DNA of 64,000 nt from Flavobacteriales bacterium (GCA_002722245.1 PBLA01000014.1:62001-126000); one strand, 5' to 3'; numbered from the stretch's first letter, positions 17,288-26,492 are shown. Numbers and translations: made by a program. Notes: a model not told the origin generated them from the letters alone.

Positions 17288-18160
17288 ATGGTACGCACTT
17301 ATTTTGTATTATTCTTTTTTTTAACAAGCATCATCATTAAGGCTCAAACTTTCACGTTTCCAAAAAATCAAGAAGTTAAACAAAGAGCTGGTTATTATTA
17401 TAATTTCAATAATGAGCGAAAAGTTTCCAATTGGATTGGATATACCTTAACCAATGAAGATGTTGTTGGAACGGAGCCTTCGCTTGTGATTTTTCACAAG
17501 GATTCATCGGAGTCAAAGTGTGCAAAAGGGACTGACTACGGGAATCATTCATTCGCATTGGGTACTTTAAAACCAAGAAGTTCGGCGAGGAACTCAAGGT
17601 TGGAAATGAAAGCGGTTCATAATATGCTAAACGTTGTTCCAATGAACAGGGAATTATGCAGAGGCTCATGGAGGATCTTGGATAATATGATTGCAGGATG
17701 GGCAGTTATTTTTGATAGTTTATATGTTGTTACAGGTCCAGTTTTTAATGCTCAAGACTCAAGAGTAGTTGGAGACTATAAGGTAAATGTACCGGATAAA
17801 CTATTTAAAGTCGTGCTTGTAAAAAATGGATTGGATTTAGGTGCAATTGCATTTCTTATTCCGAATAATGAGACAGGAAATACTATCAATCAATATTCAA
17901 TGTCAGTAGATAGTTTGGAGGCTATAACAGGATATGATTTCTTTTCAGAATTACCAGAATATTTAGAGGTGTTTATTGAGGAGAAAGTAAATGTAGGGAT
18001 GTGGAAAGATTTATCTGTGTCCTACAAAATAAAGTCGACTCGAATTAAGGAGGGTAGATGTATAGCTGCTCAGAAATCAGGGGAGCGTTGTACGATGAGT
18101 ACAGAGTGCATCACATTAAATTGCTGGAAACATGGGTGCGATTTAAAACAGAAAAAATAA
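17288..18160 (+). CDS. secreted NUC1-family (DNA/RNA non-specific endonuclease) fold protein, catalytic motif degenerate
   Basis: 290 residues with a signal peptide (about 1-20, ending IKAQ). The body fits the NUC1/NucA endonuclease fold: LNVVPMNRELCRGSWRILD (114-132), YVVTGPVF (146-153) and VPDKLFKVVLV. The catalytic D-R-G-H-x-x-P motif aligns with A90-L-G-T-L-K-P96, so the general-base His is Thr93 and the Asp-Arg are lost, while Asn115 and Asn120 of the later motif remain. A Cys-rich tail (GRCIAAQK... to GCDLKQKK) with five Cys follows, perhaps a disulfide-bonded attachment domain. Nuclease activity is doubtful. It stands alone between two terminators. Confidence 0.72.
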   Translation: MVRTYFVLFFFLTSIIIKAQTFTFPKNQEVKQRAGYYYNFNNERKVSNWIGYTLTNEDVVGTEPSLVIFHKDSSESKCAKGTDYGNHSFALGTLKPRSSARNSRLEMKAVHNMLNVVPMNRELCRGSWRILDNMIAGWAVIFDSLYVVTGPVFNAQDSRVVGDYKVNVPDKLFKVVLVKNGLDLGAIAFLIPNNETGNTINQYSMSVDSLEAITGYDFFSELPEYLEVFIEEKVNVGMWKDLSVSYKIKSTRIKEGRCIAAQKSGERCTMSTECITLNCWKHGCDLKQKK

Positions 18161-18200
18161 TTTCATTATCTGATTAGATTATGATGTAAGGTTTAGACAT

Positions 18201-18228
18201 AAAAAAAGCCTTACATCTTATGTAAGGC
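18201..18228 (-). terminator. terminator of the lipoprotein gene
   Basis: GCCTTACAT/ATGTAAGGC (18208-18216 and 18220-18228) forms a 9-bp perfect stem with a 3-base loop. On the minus strand it is followed by seven T residues (A run 18201-18207). On the plus strand only ATTTT follows, so it may also weakly stop the NUC1-fold gene. Confidence 0.85.
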
Positions 18229-18267
18229 ATTTTCCAAAGAAATAAATCTTTTTCTCAATAGCTGTAA

Positions 18268-18525
18268 TTACTCAGCAGCAGGAGCTTCCTCAGCAGGAGC
18301 TGTTGTGTCTGCAGGAGCAGTTTCAACAGAATCCGTAGCAGCAGCTGAATCAGCAGGTGCAGCTTTTTCAGAAGACGTTTCAACAGCAGGAGTTTCAACA
18401 GCAGGAGCCTCTACAGCAACAGTTGAGTCAGCAGCAGGAGTTTCTCCACCTTCTTGAGCAGCTGGTTCAGATCCACATGATGCTAAAAAAGCAGCTACAG
18501 CTAATGATAATAATACCTTTTTCAT
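18268..18525 (-). CDS. low-complexity Ala/Pro/Glu/Thr-rich lipoprotein
   Basis: 85 residues. The signal peptide ends in lipobox LASC (C17). The mature part is almost entirely A, P, E, T, S, D and V, with repeats such as APAVETPAVET and AAPADSAAATDS, so it should be disordered and acidic. The DNA carries repeated AGCAGGAG-type units that could expand or contract. It has its own promoter (18562-18591) and terminator, so it is a monocistronic gene, probably well expressed. I can give no function; such small abundant lipoproteins are common in Bacteroidota envelopes. Confidence 0.85.
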   Translation of the reverse strand: MKKVLLSLAVAAFLASCGSEPAAQEGGETPAADSTVAVEAPAVETPAVETSSEKAAPADSAAATDSVETAPADTTAPAEEAPAAE

Positions 18526-18561
18526 AATATCCAGTTTTTACCGTTCAGTTAATCAACGGTG

Positions 18562-18591
18562 CAAAAATAGTAAAATATCCCAACCAACAAA
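18562..18591 (-). promoter_or_regulatory. Bacteroidota-type promoter of the lipoprotein gene
   Basis: Read on the minus strand: TTTG (18591-18588), 18 bp, TATTTTTG (18569-18562), matching TTTG-N(18-20)-TAnnTTTG. The start codon follows 37 bp later. Confidence 0.6.
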
Positions 18592-18949
18592 TAATTAACT
18601 TCATAAATTTGAAATTTATCAAATCACACAAAAAATAATTACGGTTAAAATTGGACTTTATGTCCTCAAACTATTTGATGAAATGGTGATGTGAACGTAT
18701 TTAAAGTCTAGGTAATTAAAGACATTTGATCAGATACACAACTATAAAATAATTTTTTCTTGAATCTGTTCTATTGCAAAAGGAGGAATAGATTTTATTT
18801 ACTGTTTAAAAAATGGTTTTGATTCTGAATATATTCGAACAGGAATATGTGCGCATTTCTTCAATTTGTCAGATTGATTACTTTGCAAATTGATAAACGT
18901 AAAAAGAGACTTTATTAGCCTTGATAAGATTAATTTCATAAGTTAATTT
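18592..18949. other. gene-free interval between thiolase and lipoprotein genes
   Basis: No frame here has a credible length or composition. The longest plus frame from an ATG is 26 codons (18813-18893). An AGGAGGA run near 18780 has no start codon at a usable distance. No tRNA-like cloverleaf or strong hairpin was seen. Base composition is more AT-rich than the genes around it. Confidence 0.5.
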
Positions 18950-20131
18950 TTAAATAGATTTTATAATTAGTGCTGAGGCTCCACCGCCTCCGTTACATAT
19001 GCCTGCAGCCCCTATGGATGCATTATTTTGTTTTAATACATTGATTAGTGTGACAACAATTCTTGCGCCTGAGCAGCCTATAGGATGACCGAGAGATACA
19101 GCTCCGCCATTTACATTAACAATGGTTGAAGATATATTTAAGAGTTTACAATTGGCAATTCCAACTACACTAAAGGCTTCGTTAAGTTCAAAAAAATCAA
19201 CATTTTCCCTAGTTATTTCTGCTTTCATTAGTGCTTTATCAATAGCTAAAGCAGGAGCTGTTGTGAATTTCTCAGGTTTCTGAGCTGCGTCTGCATAACT
19301 TATTACCTCAGCAATTGGTTTCAAATTAAGCTCTTTCACTTTTTTCTCACTCGCTATAATTACTGCTGCTGCACCGTCATTTAGGGTAGAGGCGTTGGCT
19401 GCAGTTACTGTTCCCTCTTTTATAAAAACAGGTCTTAGATGAGGGATTTTATCCATTTTGACATTCGTAAACTCCTCATCGGTATCAACAATCATAGGAT
19501 CCTTTCTTCGTTGAGGAACTTCTACAGGCACAATTTCAGATTGAAACCGACCTTCTTTCCATGCCAATGCACTTCTTTGGTAAGATTCGATTGCAAATTG
19601 ATCCTGTTCCTCTCTGGAAATATTATGTTCTGTAGCACACAATTCAGCCGCATTACCCATATGATAACTATTATACACATCTGTAAGGCCATCTTTTACT
19701 AGTCCATCAATAAAATCAACATTTCCAAGTTTAGCACCCCATCTTAAATTTGAGGAATAAAAAGGTACTGCACTCATATTTTCCATTCCGCCAGCAACAA
19801 CTAAATCATTATCCCCCAAAAGGATTGATTGTACCCCCATCATAATTGATTTCATTCCTGAGGAGCACACTTTATTTATGGTGGAAGCAGGAACATTATA
19901 TGGTATTCCAGCACCAATTGCCGATTGACGTGCAGGTGCTTGTCCACAATTTGCTTGTAATACGTTACCCATTAAAACTTCATCAATATTTTCAGGTGTA
20001 ACACCGGCCTTTTCAAGAGCAGCCTTTATGGCGATTGAACCCAGTTTAGTTGCTGGTATTGTGGATAGTTTTCCTCCAAACGCTCCCATTGGAGTACGCA
20101 TAGCAGAAATGATGTAAACTTTTTCTTTCAT
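18950..20131 (-). CDS. acetyl-CoA acetyltransferase (thiolase)
   Basis: 393 residues from the ATG at 20131; a 6-residue longer reading (ATG 20149) exists but the family begins at KEKVYIISAMRTPMGAFGG. The acyl-accepting Cys is C89 (NKVCSSGMKS). The His loop is GGAVSLGHPIGCSGAR and the second Cys lies in GICNGGGGASAL. It condenses two acetyl-CoA or cleaves acetoacetyl-CoA; which direction it serves here cannot be told, as no beta-oxidation or ketone-body genes are adjacent. It is divergent from the EamA transporter gene. Confidence 0.95.
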   Translation of the reverse strand: MKEKVYIISAMRTPMGAFGGKLSTIPATKLGSIAIKAALEKAGVTPENIDEVLMGNVLQANCGQAPARQSAIGAGIPYNVPASTINKVCSSGMKSIMMGVQSILLGDNDLVVAGGMENMSAVPFYSSNLRWGAKLGNVDFIDGLVKDGLTDVYNSYHMGNAAELCATEHNISREEQDQFAIESYQRSALAWKEGRFQSEIVPVEVPQRRKDPMIVDTDEEFTNVKMDKIPHLRPVFIKEGTVTAANASTLNDGAAAVIIASEKKVKELNLKPIAEVISYADAAQKPEKFTTAPALAIDKALMKAEITRENVDFFELNEAFSVVGIANCKLLNISSTIVNVNGGAVSLGHPIGCSGARIVVTLINVLKQNNASIGAAGICNGGGGASALIIKSI

Positions 20132-20180
20132 AAAAGGAAAATTGAGCATTAATTACGTGAAATTTGTAGGAAGGTTTACT

Positions 20181-21029
20181 ATGAAAGGAAAAACAATTTT
20201 TTTAATGATTATTTCAACGCTTGCATTTGCGGGCGTGAATGCAATCATAAAGTATTTAGATCGTTTTGGTGAGTTTCAATTGGTGTTTTTTAGAAGTATT
20301 GTTTCTCTCACTTTGTCAATTATTCAGTTGAAGTTTATGCGAATATCGCCTTGGGGGAGAAATAAGCCAATTTTATTTCTAAGAGGATTTTCGGGTTTAT
20401 TAGCTTTAATTATGGGATTTGTTTTGATAAAAAATATCCCTTTAGGTACAGCAATTACACTAAATTACTTGTCTCCAATTTTTACAGCAATTATTGCTGT
20501 TTTCTGGTTGAAAGAAAAAATAAGACCAATTCAGTGGGGGTATTTAGTGATATGTGTTTTTGGTGTTTGGTTATTGAAAAAAGGAGAAATTAGTTTAACG
20601 TTTGAAATGTTACTATTGGGATTAGGAGCTTCAGGATTAGCTGGATTGGCATACAACTGTGTTAGAATTTGTAAAGAAACAGATCATGAATTAGTAGTGG
20701 TTTTTTGGTTTCCCTTTGTAAGTACACCAATAGCCCTTTTATTGGTTTTTCTTTTTCAGGAATGGTTATGGCCATCTTCCTCGGAGTGGTTAATTATTCT
20801 ACTTTTGGGTGCTTTAACGCAGGTAGCTCAAATAGCCCTCACCAAAGCATTGCAGCAAGATAAAGCCGCTAATGCAACAGTGTTGAAGTACCTTGGAGTT
20901 GTTCATGCGTTTTGGATTGGTTGGATTTTCTTTGGTGAAGGCCTAAGTTTACAATCAGCAATTGGTGTTGCTATTGTGCTGTCAGGAATTATTCTTTTTG
21001 GGTGGAGAAAGAAGCTGAAAACCACTTAA
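20181..21029 (+). CDS. EamA/DMT-family membrane transporter
   Basis: The frame opens with TTG at 20142, but ATG at 20181 (MKGKTIFLMIISTLAFAG) gives the normal start with ten hydrophobic helices and two EamA repeats, 282 residues. Landmarks: LRGFSGLLALIMGFVLIKNIPLGTAITLNYLSP split over helices 3-4, and KALQQDKAANATVLKYLGV near helix 9. It is an inner-membrane drug/metabolite transporter superfamily member with unknown substrate. The DinB-like gene follows after 36 bp. Confidence 0.87.
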   Translation: MKGKTIFLMIISTLAFAGVNAIIKYLDRFGEFQLVFFRSIVSLTLSIIQLKFMRISPWGRNKPILFLRGFSGLLALIMGFVLIKNIPLGTAITLNYLSPIFTAIIAVFWLKEKIRPIQWGYLVICVFGVWLLKKGEISLTFEMLLLGLGASGLAGLAYNCVRICKETDHELVVVFWFPFVSTPIALLLVFLFQEWLWPSSSEWLIILLLGALTQVAQIALTKALQQDKAANATVLKYLGVVHAFWIGWIFFGEGLSLQSAIGVAIVLSGIILFGWRKKLKTT

Positions 21030-21065
21030 TTTTAAGTTTGCGGCTAAAGTGTTAAATTTAAAGTC

Positions 21066-21536
21066 TTGAATTTTCAAACAATGAGAGCTGCTATTGATCA
21101 ATTAAGACAAACTCGGGAAAATCTAATAAAATGTTTTGAAAAACATGAAAAAAATAGACTTATTATTCCTGATGGGTACAAAAATAACTTGCTATGGAAT
21201 TTTGCACATTGCATTGTAACACAACAAATTCTATGTTACAAAATGAGTAATAATAAAATGGTTATTTCGGATGATTTTGTTGAGCTTTTTAAAAAGGGAA
21301 CATCTCCTTCGGATTCATCATTATTACCAGTAAAAATTGAGCAAATAAAAGACTTAGCCTTAATGACAATAGATCGTTTAGATAGAGATTATCAAGAAGG
21401 TATATTTCGTGATTATGTCCCGTATAAAACGAGTTATGGTGTTGAATTGAATAACATCGACGATGCAATTATATTTAATAACATCCATGAAGGCCTTCAT
21501 TTAGGATATATGATGGCGATGGTGAAAAGTCTTTAA
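21066..21536 (+). CDS. DinB-family four-helix protein
   Basis: 156 residues from TTG at 21066, or 151 from ATG at 21081; I cannot choose firmly. Residues RAAIDQLRQTRENLI form helix 1. NLLWNFAHCIVTQQ supplies the first His and NNIHEGLHLGYM the HxxxH pair, the usual three-His metal site of DinB/YfiT-like proteins. These include bacillithiol- or mycothiol-dependent transferases and uncharacterised metalloenzymes; the reaction here is unknown. It is tandem to the EamA transporter. Confidence 0.8.
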   Translation: MNFQTMRAAIDQLRQTRENLIKCFEKHEKNRLIIPDGYKNNLLWNFAHCIVTQQILCYKMSNNKMVISDDFVELFKKGTSPSDSSLLPVKIEQIKDLALMTIDRLDRDYQEGIFRDYVPYKTSYGVELNNIDDAIIFNNIHEGLHLGYMMAMVKSL

Positions 21537-21543
21537 ATCTCAA

Positions 21544-22449
21544 TTACTTTTTTGTTTGTGAGGTAACCCATACTCCTGCAATTACAATCAAAGTGCCAAG
21601 CACTTGAAAGAAAGAAAAAGATTCCCCTAGAATAAAATAAGCAAGAACCAACACCCAAATTGGGCCAATGCTTGATGTTATTGCAGTGCTACTAGCTCCA
21701 ATATTTTTAATAGCATAACTCATCATAAAAGAGGGTAGTACTGTACTCACAGTAGATATTGCTAATGCAATAGCATATATTTCCCATCTAAATGAAAATA
21801 AGTCTGTATCGCTCACTATGAAAAAATGCAGTAACGTAACGAGACATGACACAATCATACTATAGTTCGTGAATTTCATAGACCCATATTTAGGAATTAA
21901 TCGCTCACTACCTACAAGAAAAAATGAAAAGGTTAGAGCACTTCCAAAAATTAACATTGCTCCAAGCCAAAAGTGTTCTATTTCTTGAAAAGTTAGTTTA
22001 TCCCAAAAAGCTAGACTTATTCCTATGTAGGTAAGAATAATAGCCCATATTTTTTTTCTACCAATTTTCCGCTTAAAAAGGAATGCAGCGAGAAGAGTAG
22101 TTATAGTAGGGTAAACAAAAAGTATTAGTCTTTCCATTCCCGCAGAAATGTATTTTAATCCCCATAGATCTAGAAAACTAGCAAAATAGTATCCTAAAAT
22201 TCCTAAAACTACGAGAAGAATCCAATCCTTAAAAAAAGGTTTAGTTTTCACATTTATTTTTTTATTAGACTGGTAAATTGCAAAACCTAAATAAAAAGGA
22301 AATGCAAAACCCATTCTTAGGGTAAGTAAGGATAACTTATCAATAGTATACCAGTAAGCCATTTTAATAAAAATGGCTTTGCATGAAAATAGGAGAGCCC
22401 CGAAGAACGCAATTATAAATGAATTTCTTTTTAAACTATTTGAGTTCAT
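21544..22449 (-). CDS. EamA/DMT-family membrane transporter
   Basis: 301 residues, ten hydrophobic helices and two EamA repeats: FFGALLFSCKAIFIKMAYWY (helix 1), SAGMERLILFVYPTITTLLA (helices 4-5), and near the C-terminus SSTAITSSIGPIWVLVLAY and LGTLIVIAGVWV. It converges with the DinB-like gene, 7 bp apart at the stops. It is only distantly similar to the transporter at 20181, so this is not a recent duplication. Substrate unknown. Confidence 0.87.
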   Translation of the reverse strand: MNSNSLKRNSFIIAFFGALLFSCKAIFIKMAYWYTIDKLSLLTLRMGFAFPFYLGFAIYQSNKKINVKTKPFFKDWILLVVLGILGYYFASFLDLWGLKYISAGMERLILFVYPTITTLLAAFLFKRKIGRKKIWAIILTYIGISLAFWDKLTFQEIEHFWLGAMLIFGSALTFSFFLVGSERLIPKYGSMKFTNYSMIVSCLVTLLHFFIVSDTDLFSFRWEIYAIALAISTVSTVLPSFMMSYAIKNIGASSTAITSSIGPIWVLVLAYFILGESFSFFQVLGTLIVIAGVWVTSQTKK

Positions 22450-22712
22450 TGTGTAAATCTATACCTAAACCTAGTTGAATGTTTGCTCACTTTATAATTA
22501 ACTACAAGGCGAAGAGCCTAATTTTTTGGAAACAAAAACACTTAACTCACTCATAGGTAGTTTATTATTCAATAAAATAGAATTGTATTTTTACAAAATT
22601 TAATGGAGTTTACTTACAAAGATTATCCATGGAAATAGGTGTTGAAACCTTCTGTTAAGAAATAGAAAGCAGCAAGAGGATATTGATAAAACTTCCTTTT
22701 ACAGAGCGATAA

Positions 22713-23570
22713 CTAATTCTTCAGTTCTCTTTTCCTTTTCCACCTTCTGTGAGACCACAACCAAAGTTCGGGTTGTTTTTGAATATTAATTTCCAAAAAA
22801 CGTGCATACGTTTCAATTGGATCTTGCACCTCGTCCATCGGGATAATTTTGAATTCTAATTGATAATACCCTCTTTTGGGTTTTTGAACAAAAGGAAAAA
22901 TCATTACTTGATTACACTTTTGTGCCATTCGATCAGCGCCTGTTAAAAAACCGGTTTCTTGATTTAAAAAATCGGTCCAAAATATAGCGCTATTACTCAT
23001 TGGGGATTGGTCTCCAATAACATAAGTGATTGTTAATTTTTTATTGCGTGTATTTTTAATTAGTTCTTTGAAACCTGATTGCGATTCAACGCAAGTGTTA
23101 CCAAATCGCTGGCGCAAGTGAAGCATGAATTGATCAAAATAGCGATTGGATAGCTTTTGATAAAACGATATAAATTTATAAGGACTATGAAGAGGGAAGC
23201 AAGTCATCCATTCCCAATTCCCAAAATGAGCACTGTAAAGGATAATGCTTTTTTGCTCTTTATAAAGTTGATTGAACAGTTCTATGTTTTTAATTTGAAA
23301 ACGTTTTTGAATGTTTTTTGGAGATATAGTGAGAAGCTTAAGCGCTTCTAAGAATACATCACAAAAGTGGGCGTAAAATTTGCGTCCGATTTCATATATT
23401 TCTTTGTCAGTTTTATTGGGGAAACTATTTTTTAGGTTTTCGAAAACAACCTTTTTTCGGTAACCAATGATATGGAATAAAACAAAATAAACCATTGAAG
23501 AAAACCATTGTATAATCCAAAAGGGAAATAAAGATAAAAGGTAAAATGGAGCGTATTTTAGTTGTTTCAC
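22713..23570 (-). CDS. lysophospholipid/lauroyl acyltransferase (LpxL/HtrB-like)
   Basis: 285 residues. An N-terminal membrane anchor (YLLSLFPFWIIQWFSSMVYF) precedes the acyltransferase motif SAHFGNWEWM (catalytic H-x4-E) near residue 115. Other landmarks are VIGDQSPMSNSAIFW, TGADRMAQKCNQVMIFPF and the terminal QPELWLWSHRRWKRK, all typical of lipid A late acyltransferases and relatives acylating aminolipids in Bacteroidota. It acts at the inner-membrane cytosolic face. It lies 12 bp after the TPR gene at the end of the pheA operon. Confidence 0.88.
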   Translation of the reverse strand: MKQLKYAPFYLLSLFPFWIIQWFSSMVYFVLFHIIGYRKKVVFENLKNSFPNKTDKEIYEIGRKFYAHFCDVFLEALKLLTISPKNIQKRFQIKNIELFNQLYKEQKSIILYSAHFGNWEWMTCFPLHSPYKFISFYQKLSNRYFDQFMLHLRQRFGNTCVESQSGFKELIKNTRNKKLTITYVIGDQSPMSNSAIFWTDFLNQETGFLTGADRMAQKCNQVMIFPFVQKPKRGYYQLEFKIIPMDEVQDPIETYARFLEINIQKQPELWLWSHRRWKRKRELKN

Positions 23571-23582
23571 GATTTAAAGGCC

Positions 23583-24485
23583 TTATTTATCTCCGTTCAA
23601 TTCCGTTAGCATTTGCGATGCAATTTCTTTTGTATAGTGATCACCAATGTTGAAGGCTTTTTGATAGTATTCAATCGCCTTTTCTTTATTATTCAAACGA
23701 TAATAACATTGGGCAATATTTGAAACGATAATTTCATCTTTAGGACGCAATGATTCTCCCTTTAAAAAATAATTTAAGGCAATATCATTGTCTCCCAAAA
23801 TCATATATGTTACACCAACATTTGAATAGCTTTCAACATAGTTAGGGAATATCTCAATAGTTTCTAATCCTATTTCTCTCATATATTTTAATAAACTGTC
23901 ATTTCCCGTATTGTAAAGCATAAGCTGATAGTCTTGAATTGCTCCTAGGAAAAATCCAATGCTGTCATGGTCGGGAAGGGGTGTGTTTTTCGTCCAAATC
24001 CAACTGTGGTTATTTTGCTCGGAAAGTTTTAAAACAGAGAGAATTGATTTTGTAAAATTATTCCAATCATTGGCTTCCCCAAGAACATGAATTTTTCCAA
24101 AATGCATATCAAGCCTTTTGGGAAATTGGTGTAATCCAGAGTCAATATACAACAATGCTTTTTGATAGGATTCAGGTTCGAAGATTGAAGCGTCATACAG
24201 GTAACTGATTGTTTTATTGGAATCTTGAACAGAAAGGACTTCCTTATTTAAGGGCGGGGTTTCTCCAATCATTAAGACGCTTTGTTTAGACTGAACAATG
24301 TAATGATTAAAGTAGCTTGTTAGTAAATCAGGGTCATTAGGTCTTTCTTTTGTCCAGATTTTTAATATACTATCCTGCTTTAAAGAATCTCTTGCGCGAA
24401 TAGCGTCCACAAAACCTTCATAGTAGTCTTGAGAAAATCCCCAATTGGTAAGTATTAAAAGCAATGCTATAATTACAGGTTTCAT
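23583..24485 (-). CDS. exported TPR-repeat protein
   Basis: 300 residues with a signal peptide (1-19, ending GFSQ). The middle is undefined, and the C-terminal third has TPR helices (NYVESYSNVGVTYMILGDND and IVSNIAQCYYRLNNKEKAIE). It is probably periplasmic and protein-binding. The ATG overlaps the tyrA stop by 4 bp, so it is translationally coupled to an aromatic amino-acid operon with which it has no obvious functional link. Confidence 0.8.
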   Translation of the reverse strand: MKPVIIALLLILTNWGFSQDYYEGFVDAIRARDSLKQDSILKIWTKERPNDPDLLTSYFNHYIVQSKQSVLMIGETPPLNKEVLSVQDSNKTISYLYDASIFEPESYQKALLYIDSGLHQFPKRLDMHFGKIHVLGEANDWNNFTKSILSVLKLSEQNNHSWIWTKNTPLPDHDSIGFFLGAIQDYQLMLYNTGNDSLLKYMREIGLETIEIFPNYVESYSNVGVTYMILGDNDIALNYFLKGESLRPKDEIIVSNIAQCYYRLNNKEKAIEYYQKAFNIGDHYTKEIASQMLTELNGDK

Positions 24486-25330
24486 ATTCCTTTTAACACT
24501 CTACGGATATCATTTACTTCACTCATTAAATCATGAAGATCTTCCTTTTTACCTTCATCAATTTTTCGCTTAAACTCCTGAAGATTTTTGATGTACGCAT
24601 CTAGGGCGGTAGATAAATGCTCTTGATTTTGTTCAAAAATAGGAGCCCACATTTCTGGAGACGACTTTGCTAAACGAACTGTACTTGCAAAACCTGATCC
24701 AGCCATATTGAAAATGTGTTTTTCTTCTTTTTCAATCTCTAATACCGTCTGCCCTAAAACAAATGATGTAATATGAGATAAATGAGAAACATAAGCAATA
24801 TGACGGTCGTGTTCCTGAGCATTCATTTTGAGAACTCTCATTTTTAACACATCATAAAGCTTATTACACAATTCAATACTGTTAGGATGACTCTTTTCTT
24901 CATCACAAATTATTGTAATCTTGTGATCGTATAATCCATCCATAGCAGAAGACGGACCAGCATTCTCAGTACCTGCGATAGGGTGAGAGGCTACGAAGTT
25001 TTTACGATTGTGATGAGCATCGGCCACTTTGCAAATGCCTTCCTTGGTTGAGCCCATGTCAATGATCGTTTGACCATCCTTTGCCTGATCCAATAAGAAA
25101 GGAAGAAGTTGTCGGGCAGCATCTACTGGAATAGCTAATAATACGAGATCTGTTTTGTTTAAAATTTCATTTAATTCACAAGCCTCATCTACAAAGCCTA
25201 ACTCATTGGCCTCTTCGAGGTGTGCTTCATTTTTATCTACACCTATAATTTTGGTTGCAAAACCTCTCTGCTTCAGGCTTATTGCTAAAGATCCTCCAAT
25301 CAAACCAAGTCCAATAATTCCAACAACCAT
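24482..25330 (-). CDS. tyrA: prephenate dehydrogenase
   Basis: 282 residues. It oxidatively decarboxylates prephenate to 4-hydroxyphenylpyruvate for Tyr. N-terminal Rossmann motif GIIGLGLIGGSLA, then IDMGSTKEGI, SHPIAGTENAGPS and HDRHIAYVSHLSHITSFV, which carry the substrate-binding His and Arg residues. No chorismate mutase domain and no ACT domain are attached. It is the third gene of pheA-aminotransferase-tyrA, 1 bp after the aminotransferase stop. Confidence 0.95.
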   Translation of the reverse strand: MVVGIIGLGLIGGSLAISLKQRGFATKIIGVDKNEAHLEEANELGFVDEACELNEILNKTDLVLLAIPVDAARQLLPFLLDQAKDGQTIIDMGSTKEGICKVADAHHNRKNFVASHPIAGTENAGPSSAMDGLYDHKITIICDEEKSHPNSIELCNKLYDVLKMRVLKMNAQEHDRHIAYVSHLSHITSFVLGQTVLEIEKEEKHIFNMAGSGFASTVRLAKSSPEMWAPIFEQNQEHLSTALDAYIKNLQEFKRKIDEGKKEDLHDLMSEVNDIRRVLKGI

Positions 25331-25331
25331 T

Positions 25332-26492
25332 TTATACGTTTGCTTTTATTCTGCTTAATGCCTCTCTTATTGTTTCTTCGTTCGCACAAAGTGAGGCTCT
25401 TATGTATCGTCCGCCGTTACTTCCAAAAATGAATCCTGGAGTAATAAACACGTTAGCTTTATAGAGTATATCGTCTACCAATTTCTCCACGCTTTTAACT
25501 TCATCTGGTACTTTTGCCCACACAAACATACCCACACTATTCTTGTCATATGATACCTTTAGATAATCGAATATTTCTCCAATCAGTTTTTTGCGTTCAG
25601 CGTAAATCTTGTTTTGTTCATTATGCCAATGCATTGAATTTGATAAAGCTTGTATAGCCGCTTTTTGTATTCCAAGAAACATACCACTGTCCATGTTCGA
25701 TTTAACTCGTAATACAGTTGCAATATACTCAGGAGTTCCAGTCAACCATCCAATTCGCCAACCAGCCATGTTGTGCGATTTACTCAGTGAATTTAATTCT
25801 AAACAAACCTCTCTCGCACCTTCTAAGTTAAAGATAGATTGAGGTGTTGGATTTAAGATTAAACTGTATGGATTATCGTTTATGATTAAAAATTCCTTTT
25901 CTTTCGCTAAAGCGATCAGCTCCTTTAAAACTTCATTATCCGCTTGGGCACCCGTTGGCATATGCGGAAAGTTCAGCCAAAGTAATTTTACCTTACTTAA
26001 ATCTTTTTGCTTTAAAGCTTCCAGGTTAACATTCCAGCCATTGTTTTCATCCAAGTCGTAAAATTCGATTTTAGCATCAACTAAGTTAGAAACTGAAGTG
26101 TAAGTAGGGTAGCCTGGATTAGGAACCAACACTTTGTCACCAGGATTTAAGAATGCCATGCTAATGTGCATGATTCCTTCCTTAGAACCCATTAGCGGTA
26201 GGATTTCATTCTCAGAATTAAAATTTACTCCGTAAACCGAATTCATCCATGAAGAAATGGCTCCCCTAAATTCTGGAATACCAGTATATGATTGGTAACC
26301 ATGAGAAGAAGGAGACTCAGCGGTTACTGTAAGCGCTTTTATAGTTTCTTCCGAAGGTGCTAAATCTGGACTTCCAATTCCAAGGTTAATAATATTTTTT
26401 CCAGATGCATTTAATTCACGAATCTCTTTCAGTTTTTTAGAGAAGTAGTATTCCTGAACATCCGATAATCGATTAGCAGGTTGAATAATCAT
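25332..26492 (-). CDS. fold-type I PLP aminotransferase, probably aromatic/prephenate
   Basis: 386 residues, class I/II aminotransferase. Landmarks: NIINLGIGSPDLAPS, GSKEGIMHISMAFLNPGD, PNPGYPTY, NDNPYS and the PLP lysine in LNSLSKSHNMAGWRIGW; the carboxylate-binding Arg lies near the end in GRYIRASLCANEE. It sits between pheA and tyrA (4-bp overlap with pheA, 1-bp gap to tyrA), which suggests transamination of phenylpyruvate and hydroxyphenylpyruvate. Substrate is inferred from context only; a DapL-like or AspC-like role is possible. Confidence 0.9.
   Translation of the reverse strand: MIIQPANRLSDVQEYYFSKKLKEIRELNASGKNIINLGIGSPDLAPSEETIKALTVTAESPSSHGYQSYTGIPEFRGAISSWMNSVYGVNFNSENEILPLMGSKEGIMHISMAFLNPGDKVLVPNPGYPTYTSVSNLVDAKIEFYDLDENNGWNVNLEALKQKDLSKVKLLWLNFPHMPTGAQADNEVLKELIALAKEKEFLIINDNPYSLILNPTPQSIFNLEGAREVCLELNSLSKSHNMAGWRIGWLTGTPEYIATVLRVKSNMDSGMFLGIQKAAIQALSNSMHWHNEQNKIYAERKKLIGEIFDYLKVSYDKNSVGMFVWAKVPDEVKSVEKLVDDILYKANVFITPGFIFGSNGGRYIRASLCANEETIREALSRIKANV

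Noticed and set aside
18813-18893. 26-codon open frame in the gap before the lipoprotein gene
   Set aside because: Too short, no start signal at the right distance and no domain pattern.
22507-22519. AGGC-GAAGA-GCCT followed by a T-rich run
   Set aside because: Only a 4-bp stem and no plus-strand gene directly upstream to terminate.
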